Notes: generated by a model not told the origin, from the sequence alone. 47,162 nucleotides of DNA from Cupriavidus basilensis OR16 (GCF_000243095.1 NZ_AHJE01000055.1:1-47162), one strand, 5' to 3'. Positions 17,252-26,012 are shown, counted from the stretch's first letter. Numbers and translations: made by a program.

Positions 17252-18778
17252 ATGGCATATCTCTCTACCGGCTCGGAGTGGACCTTCGAGCTGATCCAGC
17301 GTTATGACCGCGAAATCGCACGCATTGCCGGCGATTTCGGTCTGGACACCTATCCCAACCAGGTTGAGATCATTACCGCGGAGCAGATGCTCGATGCCTA
17401 TGCGTCGTCCGGCCTGCCGGTGGGCTATAGCCATTGGTCGTACGGCAAGCATTTCCTCGCGTCCGAGCGCAGCTACCAGCGCGGGCACATGGGCCTGGCC
17501 TACGAGATCGTCATCAACTCCAATCCCTGCATCGCCTACCTGATGGAGGAGAACACCATGCCCATGCAGGCGCTGACCATCGCGCACGCCTGCTACGGCC
17601 ACAACTCCTTCTTCAAGGGCAACTACCTGTTCCGCACCTGGACCAACGCCGACGCCATCATCGACTACCTGCTGTTCGCCAAGAACTACGTAGCCGAATG
17701 CGAGCAACGCTATGGCGAGCAGGAGGTGGAGACGCTGCTCGATTCCTGCCATGCGCTGCAGAACTACGGCGTGGACCGCTACAAGCGGCCCAAGAAGCTC
17801 TCCATCGCCGAGGAGCAGGCGCGCCAGACCGAGCGGGAGAATTACCTGCAGACGCAGGTCAATGACCTGTGGCGCACCCTGCCCAAGCACCGTGCGCACG
17901 CGCTGGAGGACGACGAAGGCTTCGAGCGCGACGCCGCCTTTCCGCCGGAGCCGCAGGAAAACCTGCTCTACTTCATCGAGAAGAACGCGCCCAAGCTGGC
18001 GCCGTGGCAACGCGAGATCGTGCGCATCGTGCGCAAGATCGCGCAGTACTTCTATCCGCAGCGCCAGACCAAGGTGATGAACGAAGGCTGGGCCACGTTC
18101 TGGCACTACACCATCCTGCACCAGCTGTATGAGGAAGGCCTGGTCAACGATGCCTTCATGATGGAGCTGCTGCAGGCGCACACCAACGTGATCTACCAGC
18201 CGCCTTACAATAGCCCGTACTACAGCGGCCTCAACCCGTACACCGTGGGCTTCCTGATGTTCCAGGACCTGCGCCGCATGTGCGAGCACCCGACCGAGGA
18301 AGATTACCGCTGGGCGCCGGAATTTGCCGGCAGCGACTGGCGCAAGACGCTCGACTTCGCCATGCGCAACTTCAAGGACGAGAGCTTCCTGCTGCAGTTC
18401 CTGTCGCCACGCGTGATCCGCGAGCTCAAGCTGTTCTCGGTGCTCGACGACGACCGCGAAGGCAAGCTGCGCGTGACCGCCATCCATGACGATGAGGGCT
18501 ACCGGAACATCCGCCAGTTGCTGGCCAACCAGTACGACCTGTCGAACATGGAGCCCAACATCCAGATCACCAATGTGGATGTGGGCGGAGACCGCTCCCT
18601 GACCTTGCGCCACCTGCAGAACGACCGGCGCCCGCTGGCGCAGAACTTCGACGAGGTGATCCGCCACGTCACGCGGCTGTGGGGCTTTACGGTGCGCCTG
18701 GAAGTGGCCTATGAAGATGGCCGGCGCGAATCCAAGTACGAATGCAAGCCGGAACGCCGGCATCGCAAGGCGGCGTGA
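17252..18778 (+). CDS. spoVR: SpoVR-family protein (YcgB-like)
   Basis: 508 aa, normal length for the SpoVR/YcgB family. Family blocks are recognisable: YDREIARIAGDFGLDTYPNQVEIITAEQMLDAY, YSHWSYGKHF, AHACYGHNSFFKGNYLF, MNEGWATFWHYTIL, and a C-terminal LTLRHLQNDRRPL. The conserved HACYGH and NEGWATFWH stretches look like metal-ligand candidates, but the biochemical function is not established. Third gene of the prkA-yeaH-spoVR module, which tends to be co-regulated in stationary phase. Start ATG 17252 has a modest ribosome site (AACGGGGGTCGTAA). Confidence 0.96.
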   Translation: MAYLSTGSEWTFELIQRYDREIARIAGDFGLDTYPNQVEIITAEQMLDAYASSGLPVGYSHWSYGKHFLASERSYQRGHMGLAYEIVINSNPCIAYLMEENTMPMQALTIAHACYGHNSFFKGNYLFRTWTNADAIIDYLLFAKNYVAECEQRYGEQEVETLLDSCHALQNYGVDRYKRPKKLSIAEEQARQTERENYLQTQVNDLWRTLPKHRAHALEDDEGFERDAAFPPEPQENLLYFIEKNAPKLAPWQREIVRIVRKIAQYFYPQRQTKVMNEGWATFWHYTILHQLYEEGLVNDAFMMELLQAHTNVIYQPPYNSPYYSGLNPYTVGFLMFQDLRRMCEHPTEEDYRWAPEFAGSDWRKTLDFAMRNFKDESFLLQFLSPRVIRELKLFSVLDDDREGKLRVTAIHDDEGYRNIRQLLANQYDLSNMEPNIQITNVDVGGDRSLTLRHLQNDRRPLAQNFDEVIRHVTRLWGFTVRLEVAYEDGRRESKYECKPERRHRKAA

Positions 18779-18793
18779 GCGGGCACGGCAGCG

Positions 18794-19055
18794 TCAGCCC
18801 GCGCGGGCGGTGGATGACACCGCCCGCATGACGGCCTGCGCGGCCCACAATCCGGTGGCCGCGGCAGCGTCCGTGAAGGGGGGCATTCACGTAGTCCCCC
18901 GCCAGGAAGACCCGTTGCCGCGATGCCGGTGCCCGGCCGCGGTACGCCAGCATGTCGGCAGCGCCGACGGGGGCGAAACGGGTGAAGGCAAGGAGGTGGC
19001 GTGCATGATCGGGGCTTTGTCCGGTTAGCCCGTGCTCGGGGCATCGTGCGACAAT
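18794..19055 (-). pseudogene. C-terminal remnant of an FAD-dependent amine oxidase / phytoene-desaturase-like protein
   Basis: On the minus strand the text GQSPDHARHLLAFTRFAPVG then DMLAYRGRAPASRQRVFLAGDYVNAP reads like the C-terminus of a flavin amine oxidoreductase; VFLAGDY is the typical late FAD-contacting motif. A one-base excess in a run of six C (18878-18883) shifts the frame. Dropping it gives FTDAAAATGLWAAQAVMRAVSS and a stop at 18794. Upstream, an in-frame stop (19056-19058) and the TetR gene cut the gene short, so roughly 80 residues remain of an expected 400 or more. It converges on spoVR with only 15 bases between stops. A true gene relic, not a working gene. Confidence 0.75.
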
Positions 19056-19105
19056 CTATCGGCTTGCCGCGTCGCAGCCAATTCGCTTTCTCCTCAGATT
19101 CCGTC

Positions 19106-19774
19106 ATGCCCGCCGCCACCGAACCGCCGAAGCGCCGCCAGCCCTCGCAGCAGCGCGCCCAGCATACCGTCCAAGCCATCTTGCAAGCCGCGGCGAGGCT
19201 GTTCGCCGAACACGAGATGCGCGGCCAGCCCGAGCCCGGCACCGAGCAGATCGCTGCGCTGGCGGGGGTCTCGGTTGGCTCGCTCTACCAGTACTTTGCC
19301 GACCGTGCGGCGATTGGCCGCGCCCTGATCGAGCAACAGCGCGAGGCGGCCATGGTAGCCCTGGAAACGATGCTGGCCGAACGCCTGGCTGCCATGCCGG
19401 CGGGCCTGCCGGAGCAGCAAGCCGCGCGCGCCGCGCTGCGGGCCTACGTGCAGGCCTATGTGATCAGCTTCGGCGGCTACGACGCGCAAAGCCGCGCGCT
19501 GGCCCGCCTGGCCTGGCGCCATGACCGGGATGAGGACGCCGTGGCGGCGCTGCGCCTGGCCAGCGAACGGATCGGCGCGCAGTTGCAGGCCCTGGGCATG
19601 AGCGCGCTGCGCTTGCCCGCCCCGGCCCAGATGTTCGTGCTCACACGGGCCTTGTTCGGGGTGGTGCGCTCGGCCGCGCTGGAGCGCTCACCCTTGCTAG
19701 GCAGCCCAGCCCTGGAGGACGAACTGGTTCGCCTGTGCTGGAGCCTGCTGCGCAGCGAGCCCGACGCCGGCTGA
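19106..19774 (+). CDS. TetR-family transcriptional regulator
   Basis: 222 aa. The N-terminal DNA-binding domain is typical: QAILQAAARLFAEHEMRG, then TEQIAALAGVSVGSLYQYFADRAAI (helix-turn-helix about residues 48-68). The all-helical C-terminal ligand domain has no distinctive motif. ATG 19106 was chosen because upstream in-frame codons overlap the amine-oxidase remnant and give no family sequence. It converges with the acyl-CoA dehydrogenase gene on the other strand (stops 23 bases apart). Possible targets are the neighbouring acyl-CoA cluster or its own promoter; nothing in the sequence fixes the target. Confidence 0.92.
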   Translation: MPAATEPPKRRQPSQQRAQHTVQAILQAAARLFAEHEMRGQPEPGTEQIAALAGVSVGSLYQYFADRAAIGRALIEQQREAAMVALETMLAERLAAMPAGLPEQQAARAALRAYVQAYVISFGGYDAQSRALARLAWRHDRDEDAVAALRLASERIGAQLQALGMSALRLPAPAQMFVLTRALFGVVRSAALERSPLLGSPALEDELVRLCWSLLRSEPDAG

Positions 19775-19780
19775 TCCTGG

Positions 19781-19794
19781 CCGGCCGCGGCCGG
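19781..19794. terminator. Perfect palindrome between convergent genes
   Basis: CCGGCCGCGGCCGG is a 14-bp perfect palindrome lying between the stop codons of the TetR gene and the minus-strand acyl-CoA dehydrogenase. The location fits a bidirectional terminator, although no T-runs flank it. Confidence 0.45.
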
Positions 19795-19797
19795 GGC

Positions 19798-20797
19798 TCA
19801 GGCCGCGTCGGTGCTCCAGCTTCGCGCCATATCGACCACGCCCGTCCCGGGCTGGCCGCACACAGCCTCGCCCACCACCCTTGCCCAGTAAGTCTGCGAC
19901 CCGTCCGCCAGCCGCCAGGCATGCAGGCGACGGGTGTAGATCTGCAGGTCGTACTCCTCGGTGATGCCGATGGCGCCGTGCACGGCATGCGCGATGGCGG
20001 CCACCGGCGTGACCGCTTCGCTGGCGTTGAGCTTGCCGATGGCCGCGCGCAGCGGGTCCGGCCGCCAGCCGCCGCCGGCGCAGGCGATCTGCGCGGCCAT
20101 GCGCGCGGCGGTGACATGCTCGGCCATCACGCTGACCTGGTGCTGGATTGCCTGGAACTTGCCGATGGCGCGGCCGAACTGCTGGCGATCGTTGGCGTAC
20201 CGCAGGGTCATGTCGAACACATGCGACATGGCGCCGGCCAGTTGCACAGCGTGCAGGCAGGCGCCAATCTGGCGCAGCGTGCCTGCGGGCAGCGTGAACA
20301 AAGGCAGCCCATCCGGGGGGGCGGGGCAGGACCACGGCCAGATCCGCATGGACGCCAGTCGGGCGGACGTGCGCGCGGGCCCGTGGCAGCAGTACGCACT
20401 GCGTGCCTTGCTGCACCAGGAACCAAGCCGCTTGCGCGCCGCCCGCGACCAGGGCCGCATCCGTGGCACCTATTTCCGTGTCGAAGCTCGCCAGCGCGAT
20501 GGGCTCGGCCGGCACCGCCAGCCCGGCGGCGTGCAGCAGCGCACGCGCGAACACGGTCTGGCCCAGCGGCAAGGGCAGTGCGTGGCGGCCCAGCGCAAAC
20601 AATACCGGCGCCAGTTCGTCCAGCGGCAAGCCCGCGCCACCGGCGGCCTCGGGCAGCAGGCAATCGGCAAAGCCGCTGTCTTGCAATGATTGCCACAGGG
20701 GCAGGTGGTCTTCCGCGCGCTCGATGGCGCGGATGACGGCGGGGGTGCAACAGTCGCGCAGCACGGTGTCGAGCGCGTCCGAGTAAGCGTTATGCAT
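19798..20797 (-). pseudogene. Acyl-CoA dehydrogenase (small-subunit type), frameshifted in a C run
   Basis: About 332 codons in two frames. The first (ATG 20797, MHNAYSDALDTVLRDC) covers the N-terminal domain (LWQSLQDSGFADCLLPEAAGGAGLPLDELAPVLFALGRHALPLPLGQT). The second gives LPLFTLPAGTLRQIGACLHAVQLAGAMSHVFDMTLRYANDRQQFGRAIGKFQAIQHQVSVMAEH and ends ARSWSTDAA. They join at a run of seven C (20315-20321); removing one C yields PRPPDGLPLFTL without interruption. The YANDRQQFGRAIGKFQAIQH block is the family signature. It lies directly after the larger dehydrogenase gene, as in heteromeric ACAD pairs. A homopolymer sequencing error is the first thing to exclude. Confidence 0.9.
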
Positions 20798-20810
20798 GGG
20801 GGATTCCGGT

Positions 20811-21971
20811 TCAGCGCAGGCCAAGGCCCCGGGCGATCATGCCGCGCAGGATCTCGCGCGTGCCACCGCGCAGCGAATAGGACGGGGCGACCTGGCTGAC
20901 GTAGGCCAGGGTGCGGTACAGGCCGGGATCGGCGGCGAGGTGCGGGTCATCGCCCAGCGCGGCCTCCGCCAGCGCCGGAATCGACTGCTCGAACTCCGTG
21001 CCCAGGTCCTTGACCAGCGCGGCCTCCACCACCGGGCTTTCGCCTGCGGCAAGGCGTGCGGTCACCGCCAGCGACATGGCGCGCAGCACTGCCAGCCTGC
21101 CAGCCAGCCGGCCGATGGTGACGGTGTCGCGCCGCGCGGCCGGCGCGCGGCGCAGCGCCGCGATCCAGGCGTCGAGCAGTACCACGCTGGAATACAGCCG
21201 CTCCGGGCCGCTGCGCTCGAAGGCCAGCTCCGCGTTGACCTGCTCCCAGCCGCTGCCCTCTCGGCCAACCAGCGCCGCTGCGGGCAACATCACGTCCTCG
21301 AAGCTGACTTCGGAGAAATGCGCGTCGCCCGTCAGGTCGCGGATCGGGCGCACGGTCACGCCCGGCGCGGACAGGTCGATGATGACCTGCGACAAGCCGC
21401 GCTGACGGTCCTCGCCCGTGCCGGAGGTGCGCACCAGCGCCAGCATGTAGTGGCAGCGATCGGCGTTGGTCGTCCAGATCTTGCGGCCGTTCAAGCGCCA
21501 TGCGCCATCCGGCTGGGGCACGGCGCGGGTCGCGACGCTGGCCAGGTCGGAGCCGGAATTGGGCTCGCTCATGCCGATGCAGAAGAAGGCCTCGCCCCGG
21601 CAGATGCGCGGGAGGTAGAGCGCCTTCTGCGCATCGCTGCCGTAGCGCAGGATCAGTGGCCCGCTCTGGCGGTCGGCGATCCAGTGGGCCGAGACTGGCG
21701 CGCCGCAGGCCAGGAGCTCCTCCACCAGCACGAAGCGCGAGAACGGATCGAGCCCGGCGCCGCCATATTGCGCGGGCAAGGTGATGCCCACCCACCCGCG
21801 GCGCGCCAGCGCGCGGCTGAAATCGGCGTTGAAGCCCATCCACGAGCGGGCACGGATCTCGGGCGGCAGGGCCGGCAGGTGTTCGGCCAGGAAGGCCTTT
21901 ACCTCGCGCCGGAAGGCGGCCGCCGCCGGCGGCAAGGCGGTCAGCTGGAACGTGCTGGGCAGGGAAGTCAA
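20811..21971 (-). CDS. Acyl-CoA dehydrogenase (large subunit of a probable heteromeric pair)
   Basis: 386 aa, cytoplasmic flavoprotein. N-terminal domain FRREVKAFLAEHLPAL and WVGITLPAQYGGAGLDPF; FAD/substrate loop IGMSEPNSGSDLASVATRAV; KIWTTNADRCHYMLALVRT; C-terminus SYSLRGGTREILRGMIARGLGLR. The medium-chain catalytic Glu position reads RGGT, so the base must be elsewhere or on the partner. Paired ACADs of this FadE type occur in steroid side-chain and ring-fragment catabolism and form alpha2beta2 enzymes. It is 13 bases upstream of its frameshifted partner and part of the minus-strand block with a MaoC-like protein and a CoA transferase. Confidence 0.93.
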   Translation of the reverse strand: MTSLPSTFQLTALPPAAAAFRREVKAFLAEHLPALPPEIRARSWMGFNADFSRALARRGWVGITLPAQYGGAGLDPFSRFVLVEELLACGAPVSAHWIADRQSGPLILRYGSDAQKALYLPRICRGEAFFCIGMSEPNSGSDLASVATRAVPQPDGAWRLNGRKIWTTNADRCHYMLALVRTSGTGEDRQRGLSQVIIDLSAPGVTVRPIRDLTGDAHFSEVSFEDVMLPAAALVGREGSGWEQVNAELAFERSGPERLYSSVVLLDAWIAALRRAPAARRDTVTIGRLAGRLAVLRAMSLAVTARLAAGESPVVEAALVKDLGTEFEQSIPALAEAALGDDPHLAADPGLYRTLAYVSQVAPSYSLRGGTREILRGMIARGLGLR

Positions 21972-22044
21972 AAAGGAGTCTCCGTGAAAGCCAGGATGGC
22001 ACGGCAGGCCGTGCCCGGTCCCGGCGCATGGGGGTGCGCCGCCG

Positions 22045-22506
22045 TCAGCGGCCGGCCAGCAGGCGCCGGGCGGAATAGGTCATGACGCGCTCATGGCGCT
22101 GATTGAAGACTTCGATGTCCGAGTCCACCACCGCGCGCCCGTTGCGCGAAGTGGGGCGGATGCCGGTCACCGTGACCGTGGCCCAGATGGTGTCGCCCAC
22201 GAGCACCGGGGCAAGGATCTTCTGCGTCAGCTCCAGCATGGCCAGCCCCGTGCCCTGGATCATGGTCTGCAGGATGAAGCCTTCGATCATGGCGTAGGTC
22301 AGCGCGGCGGGCACGGGCCTGCCGTGGATGGCGCCGCCCTCATGGCCCGCCTCGATAAAGATCGCCTCCAGCATGCCGGTGACCGAGATGAAGTTGACGA
22401 GGTCGGTCTCGGTCACCGTGCGGCGGAAGGTCTGGAAGGCCTGGCCCTCCTTGATGTCTTGCCAATAAAAACCCTGGCCGAGGCGGGGGAGTTGGGTATG
22501 GGGCAC
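22045..22506 (-). CDS. MaoC-like hotdog-fold protein
   Basis: 153 aa, single hotdog domain. FRRTVTETDLVNFISVTGMLEAIFIE and AALTYAMIEGFILQT match the MaoC/NodN dehydratase family, and VLVGDTIWATVTVTGIRPTSRNGRAVVDSDIEVFNQRHERVMTYSARRLL is a typical C-terminal half. The Asp-x4-His hydratase motif (usually DxNPLHxD) is not evident; the equivalent stretch reads GMLEAIFIEAGHEGG. It may be a thioesterase-like or non-canonical dehydratase. Transcribed after the CoA transferase and before the dehydrogenase pair, which suggests a role in the same acyl-CoA route. Confidence 0.85.
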   Translation of the reverse strand: MPHTQLPRLGQGFYWQDIKEGQAFQTFRRTVTETDLVNFISVTGMLEAIFIEAGHEGGAIHGRPVPAALTYAMIEGFILQTMIQGTGLAMLELTQKILAPVLVGDTIWATVTVTGIRPTSRNGRAVVDSDIEVFNQRHERVMTYSARRLLAGR

Positions 22507-22575
22507 GGCGTCTCCTGGTGAGGGCCGCCATCGGCGGCCGGCTTCCTTTATGTTAGGAGCGGGAATGCGTCAGGG

Positions 22576-23784
22576 TTAGGCATTAGTGGCCGGCGGCGCA
22601 CAATAGGCCGCGCCGTCCTGGCCCAGCGCGTCGATCTGCTCGCTGCTCAGGCCAGCCTCGCCAAGCAGGCTGCGGGTGTGCTGGCCCAGGCGTGGCGGCA
22701 GCGCGGGGGTCGCGCGCTCGCCGTCGAAACGCACCGGCGCGCCGGTAAAGCGCAGCGTGCCCATGGCCGGGTCGTCCAGCGTGTCGAAGAAGCCAGTTGC
22801 GCGCAGGTGCGGGTCATCCACCAGCGCGGCGAGCTGGTTGACGCGCGCCACCGGGATCTGCAGCGTTTCGCATAGCGCCAGCCAGGCGCTGGTGGTGCGC
22901 GTGCGCACGATCTCGCCGGTCAGCTCGTAGAGGCTTTCGATATGCTGCGTGCGCGCGGCGATGCCGGCAAAGCGCGGGTCGGCGGCCAGGTCGGGCCGGC
23001 CCGCGGCGGTGAAGAAGTCGTGCCAGTGCGCATCGGTGTACGGCATCATGCAGACATGGCCGTCGGCGCTCTGGTAAGGCTGGCGCAGCGGCGCCAGCAC
23101 GCGCGGATAGCCGGTGGGCCCGCGCGGCGGCTCGAAGTGCTGGCCATAGAGATGCTCGACCAGGTTGAAGGCCACCATCGATTCGAACATCGGCACTTCC
23201 ACCAGCGCGCCCTTGCCGCCCTGGCGCTCGCGCCCGGCAATGGCGGCCGAGATCGACAGCGCCGCCACCAGAGCGCTGGTCTTGTCGGCCGCGATGGTGG
23301 GGAAGTAGCGCATGGTGCCGGTCTGCGCGGCCATCAACGCGGCATTGCCGGACAGGCCTTGGATGATGTCGTCGTAGGCCGGGCGGCCGCCATAGGGGCC
23401 GTCCTCGGCAAAACCCAGCAAGCTCACGTAGACCAGGCGGGGGTGGCGCGCCATCACGCCGGCGGGGTCCAGCCCGAGGCCCGCCAGCTTCTGCGGCCGC
23501 ATGCTGTGCATGAACACATCGGCGCTGGCTAGCAGGCGCTCCAGCGCGGCCTGCGCCGCGGGCAGCTTGAGGTTGAGCACCACGCTCTTCTTGCTGCGGT
23601 TCACGCCCAGGAAGATGGCCGACATGCCGTCTTCGGTGGCCGGGCCGGTGCGCCGCGTGGAGTCGCCTTCGGGCGGCTCCACCTTGATCACTTCGGCACC
23701 GAGGTCGGCCAGCCACTGGCTGGCGTAAGGGCCCATCACGACCGTGGATAGGTCGATCACGCGGATGCCTGAGAGGGGCAACAT
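22576..23784 (-). CDS. CaiB/BaiF family (class III) CoA transferase
   Basis: Transfers CoA between an acyl-CoA and a free acid, 402 aa. ATG 23784 opens MLPLSGIRVIDLSTVVMGPYASQWLADLGAEVIKVEPPEGD, the family N-terminus. Next come FLGVNRSKKSVVLNLK and GFAEDGPYGGRPAYDDIIQGLSG, whose Asp is the expected covalent-anhydride residue. The C-terminal RLGQHTRSLLGEAGLSSEQIDAL is also typical. A longer upstream reading (to 23856) lacks family similarity and was rejected. First gene of the minus-strand block and divergent from a LysR gene, so CoA activation by transfer probably begins this pathway. Frame intact. Confidence 0.95.
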   Translation of the reverse strand: MLPLSGIRVIDLSTVVMGPYASQWLADLGAEVIKVEPPEGDSTRRTGPATEDGMSAIFLGVNRSKKSVVLNLKLPAAQAALERLLASADVFMHSMRPQKLAGLGLDPAGVMARHPRLVYVSLLGFAEDGPYGGRPAYDDIIQGLSGNAALMAAQTGTMRYFPTIAADKTSALVAALSISAAIAGRERQGGKGALVEVPMFESMVAFNLVEHLYGQHFEPPRGPTGYPRVLAPLRQPYQSADGHVCMMPYTDAHWHDFFTAAGRPDLAADPRFAGIAARTQHIESLYELTGEIVRTRTTSAWLALCETLQIPVARVNQLAALVDDPHLRATGFFDTLDDPAMGTLRFTGAPVRFDGERATPALPPRLGQHTRSLLGEAGLSSEQIDALGQDGAAYCAPPATNA

Positions 23785-23883
23785 GCCTGGGTGTCTCCTG
23801 TCTGTTCTTGTGCCGGCCGCCGCCGGGCCGGGTGGCCGGGCGCAGGTCCGATGCAACAGGGTAGATCAGGCGGGACGTTTGCG

Positions 23884-23895
23884 TCTAATATTAGA
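23884..23895. promoter_or_regulatory. Perfect palindrome upstream of the LysR gene, candidate operator
   Basis: TCTAATATTAGA is a perfect 12-bp palindrome in the divergent region between the CoA transferase and LysR genes (23785-23939). It resembles an AT-rich LysR box, although the strict T-N11-A spacing is not met. ATATC motifs around 23910-23937 could be further half-sites. Confidence 0.5.
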
Positions 23896-23939
23896 TTTTT
23901 GGGGTTCGATATCTTCTGCATATCGATGCGAATATCAGC

Positions 23940-24829
23940 GTGGACCTTCGTCAACTTCAACAGTTCGTGGCCCTGGCCGAAACCGGCAACTTCCACCGTG
24001 CGGCCGAGCGCCTGCACATGGCGCAGCCGCCGCTCTCCATCTCGATCCGCAAGCTCGAAGACGCGCTCGGCACGCCGCTGTTCGTGCGCACCTCGCGCGG
24101 GGTGCGGCTGACCCAGGCCGGCGAGGCCGCGCTGCACGACGCGCGGCGGCGCTGTTCCATGCCGGCCAGGCTCGCGCGGCGGCGCTGGCGGCGGCGCATG
24201 GCGAGCGCGGCGCGCTGCGCGTGGGCTTTGTCGGCTCGGCTACCTACGCCTTGCTGCCCAAGCTGATCCCGGCGTTCCGGGCAGCGCACCCGGGGATTGA
24301 GCTGATCCTGCATGAGTCCACCTCGGCGTCGATCCTGGACCGGCTGGAACGCCATCAGCTCGATGCCGGGCTGGTGCGCTTTCCCATCTTGCATAGCGGC
24401 GGCTATACGCTCATGCCGCTGGAGAACGACGAGTTCGTGGCCGCGGTGCCCGCCGATAGCGGCTTTGCACAGCGCGATGCGATTGCGCTCAAGGCGCTCG
24501 CCGCGGAACCGTTCATCATGCATCCCAGCGCCGAAGTGCCCAACCTGCAGGCCATCGCCATGCTGCTGTGCCAGCAAGCGGGGTTCGTTCCGCGTGTGAC
24601 GCAAGAGGCGGTGCAGGTGCAGACCATTGTCAGCCTGGTGGAAAGCGGGCTGGGGGTGGCGCTGGTGCCTAGCGTGGCGGCGCGCTACATCAACCGGCGC
24701 GTGCGTTTCCTGCGGCTGACCAGCCCGCGGCCGGCAGCGCGCATCGGCATCGCGCTGGCCACGTCCACCGATAGCGATGACCGGCAGGTGCAGCGTTTGC
24801 TGGAGGTCGCGCGCGCCGTGGTTGGCTAG
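23940..24829 (+). pseudogene. LysR-family transcriptional regulator, frameshifted
   Basis: Two frames together give a full LysR regulator of about 296 aa. The first, from GTG 23940, carries the winged helix-turn-helix (MDLRQLQQFVALAETGNFHRAAERLHMAQPPLSISIRKLEDALGTPLFVRTSRG). The second carries LFHAGQARAAALAAAHGERGALRVGFVGSATYALLPKLIPAFR and the substrate-binding domain through to the stop. They join near 24148, where one missing G in CGGCGG(G)CGCTG would restore HDARRALFHAGQ. It is divergent from the CoA transferase block and probably its activator. As written the DNA-binding and effector domains are separated, so regulation would be lost unless this is a sequencing error. Confidence 0.9.
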
Positions 24830-24862
24830 GCGGGCGGATCAGGCGGGCGGATCAGGCGGGCG
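24828..24862. repeat. 13-bp tandem repeat (AGGCGGGCGGATC), about 2.7 copies
   Basis: Lies between the convergent stops of the LysR (24829) and LuxR-type (24852) genes. The third, partial copy runs into the LuxR C-terminal codons, so repeat number could alter that protein's end. Confidence 0.9.
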
Positions 24863-26012
24863 TGCGGCCGCCACGCGCCGCGCCGGCGCGCTCCAGCGCC
24901 ACGCCCGGCAGCAGGTGCAGCAGGCGCACCAGCTCGCTCTGGCGATGGGTGCCGGTCTTGCGCAGGATGTCGCGGATATGCACGCGCACGGTGTGCGGCG
25001 AGACGAATTCGTGATCGGCGATCTCGGCGAGGGTTTCGCCCGCGGCGAGACGGATGGCGACCAGGCTTTCCTTGCGCGACAGACCGAACAGCGATGTCAG
25101 CACCGAGCTGTCGAGTACCGATCGCGATTCCGAATTGCCCATCAGCACCATCGCGAACGGCAGTTGCCACGGGCCTTCCACGGGCTGGCGCGCCACCAGC
25201 GGCAGCACGATGATGGGCACCGGCTGGCCGCCGGACGTAATGTGCATCCATGAGCCGGCCGCCGCGTCGCCACCGCGGCATTGCATGGCGCGGTCGAGCA
25301 GCTTGTGCAGGGTGGTGCGCAGGGTCTGGTCGTGGGCCTTGAGCACGCCGTTTTCCAGCGCGAGCTGGCTGTCGGCCTGTACCAGCGCCTCGGCCCAGAT
25401 ATTGGCGTAGCGCACGCGCATATCGGCTTGCAGCACCATCACGCCGAAGTCGAGCGTATCCAGCCCGGCCAGGCCAAGGGCCGCCAGGCCGCTCAGCTCG
25501 AAGTTGCGCTGTTGCATGCGCGCGGCGCGGGCCCAGTGCGGCAGCACACGCGAGAGCCGCTTGCTGCGGTGGCTCAAGCCCTCAGCCCCGTCGAAACTGG
25601 TATCCAGCCGGCCACCGCGGCCGGTGCCGCCCATCAGCACGCAGACTTCGGCGGTATCCAGCAGGCGGATGCCATGCTCCAGGTCGGTGCCATGGGCCGG
25701 GGCTTGCCAGGGCGCGCCGTCCTGCGGGTCGCCCGCGTGATCGCCAGCGAGCGCGCGCTTGGGCAGGCTGGCTAGCGCATGCAGGCCCTCCGGCACGTAG
25801 GTGCCCTGCGCCGAGAAGCAGCCATGCGGGGTAACCCCGAGGCGGGCTTGCCCGGACAGCTTGTCCCAGACCAGGTAATGCGGGCTTTCAGTGTCGGTAT
25901 AGCTGGAAAAGAGGTCCAGCGCGGCTGGCATGGCTGTGACGTCAAGCGCCGATTCGTAGATCGAATCGATCAGACGATGGAAGTCTTCATCCGCCGACGG
26001 ATGTTCGCCCAT
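24852..26012 (-). CDS. LuxR-family transcriptional regulator
   Basis: 386 aa. The N-terminal region (about residues 1-290) has no conserved receiver and looks like a PAS-like or novel sensor (LDTLDFGVMVLQADMRVRYANIWAEALV). The C-terminal LuxR DNA-binding domain is clear: FGLSRKESLVAIRLAAGETLAEIADHEFVSPHTVRVHIRDILRKTGTHRQSELVRLL. The ATG sits 323 bases from the MscS-type channel gene on the same strand, so it has its own promoter. It converges with the LysR gene. The regulated target is not evident. A tandem repeat modifies its last codons. Confidence 0.9.
   Translation of the reverse strand: MGEHPSADEDFHRLIDSIYESALDVTAMPAALDLFSSYTDTESPHYLVWDKLSGQARLGVTPHGCFSAQGTYVPEGLHALASLPKRALAGDHAGDPQDGAPWQAPAHGTDLEHGIRLLDTAEVCVLMGGTGRGGRLDTSFDGAEGLSHRSKRLSRVLPHWARAARMQQRNFELSGLAALGLAGLDTLDFGVMVLQADMRVRYANIWAEALVQADSQLALENGVLKAHDQTLRTTLHKLLDRAMQCRGGDAAAGSWMHITSGGQPVPIIVLPLVARQPVEGPWQLPFAMVLMGNSESRSVLDSSVLTSLFGLSRKESLVAIRLAAGETLAEIADHEFVSPHTVRVHIRDILRKTGTHRQSELVRLLHLLPGVALERAGAARGGRTPA

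Noticed and set aside
20315..20321. Programmed frameshifting or phase variation in the C run
   Set aside because: Possible but unsupported: no slippery heptamer or stimulating structure was recognised, and a base-call error is simpler. Kept only as something to test.
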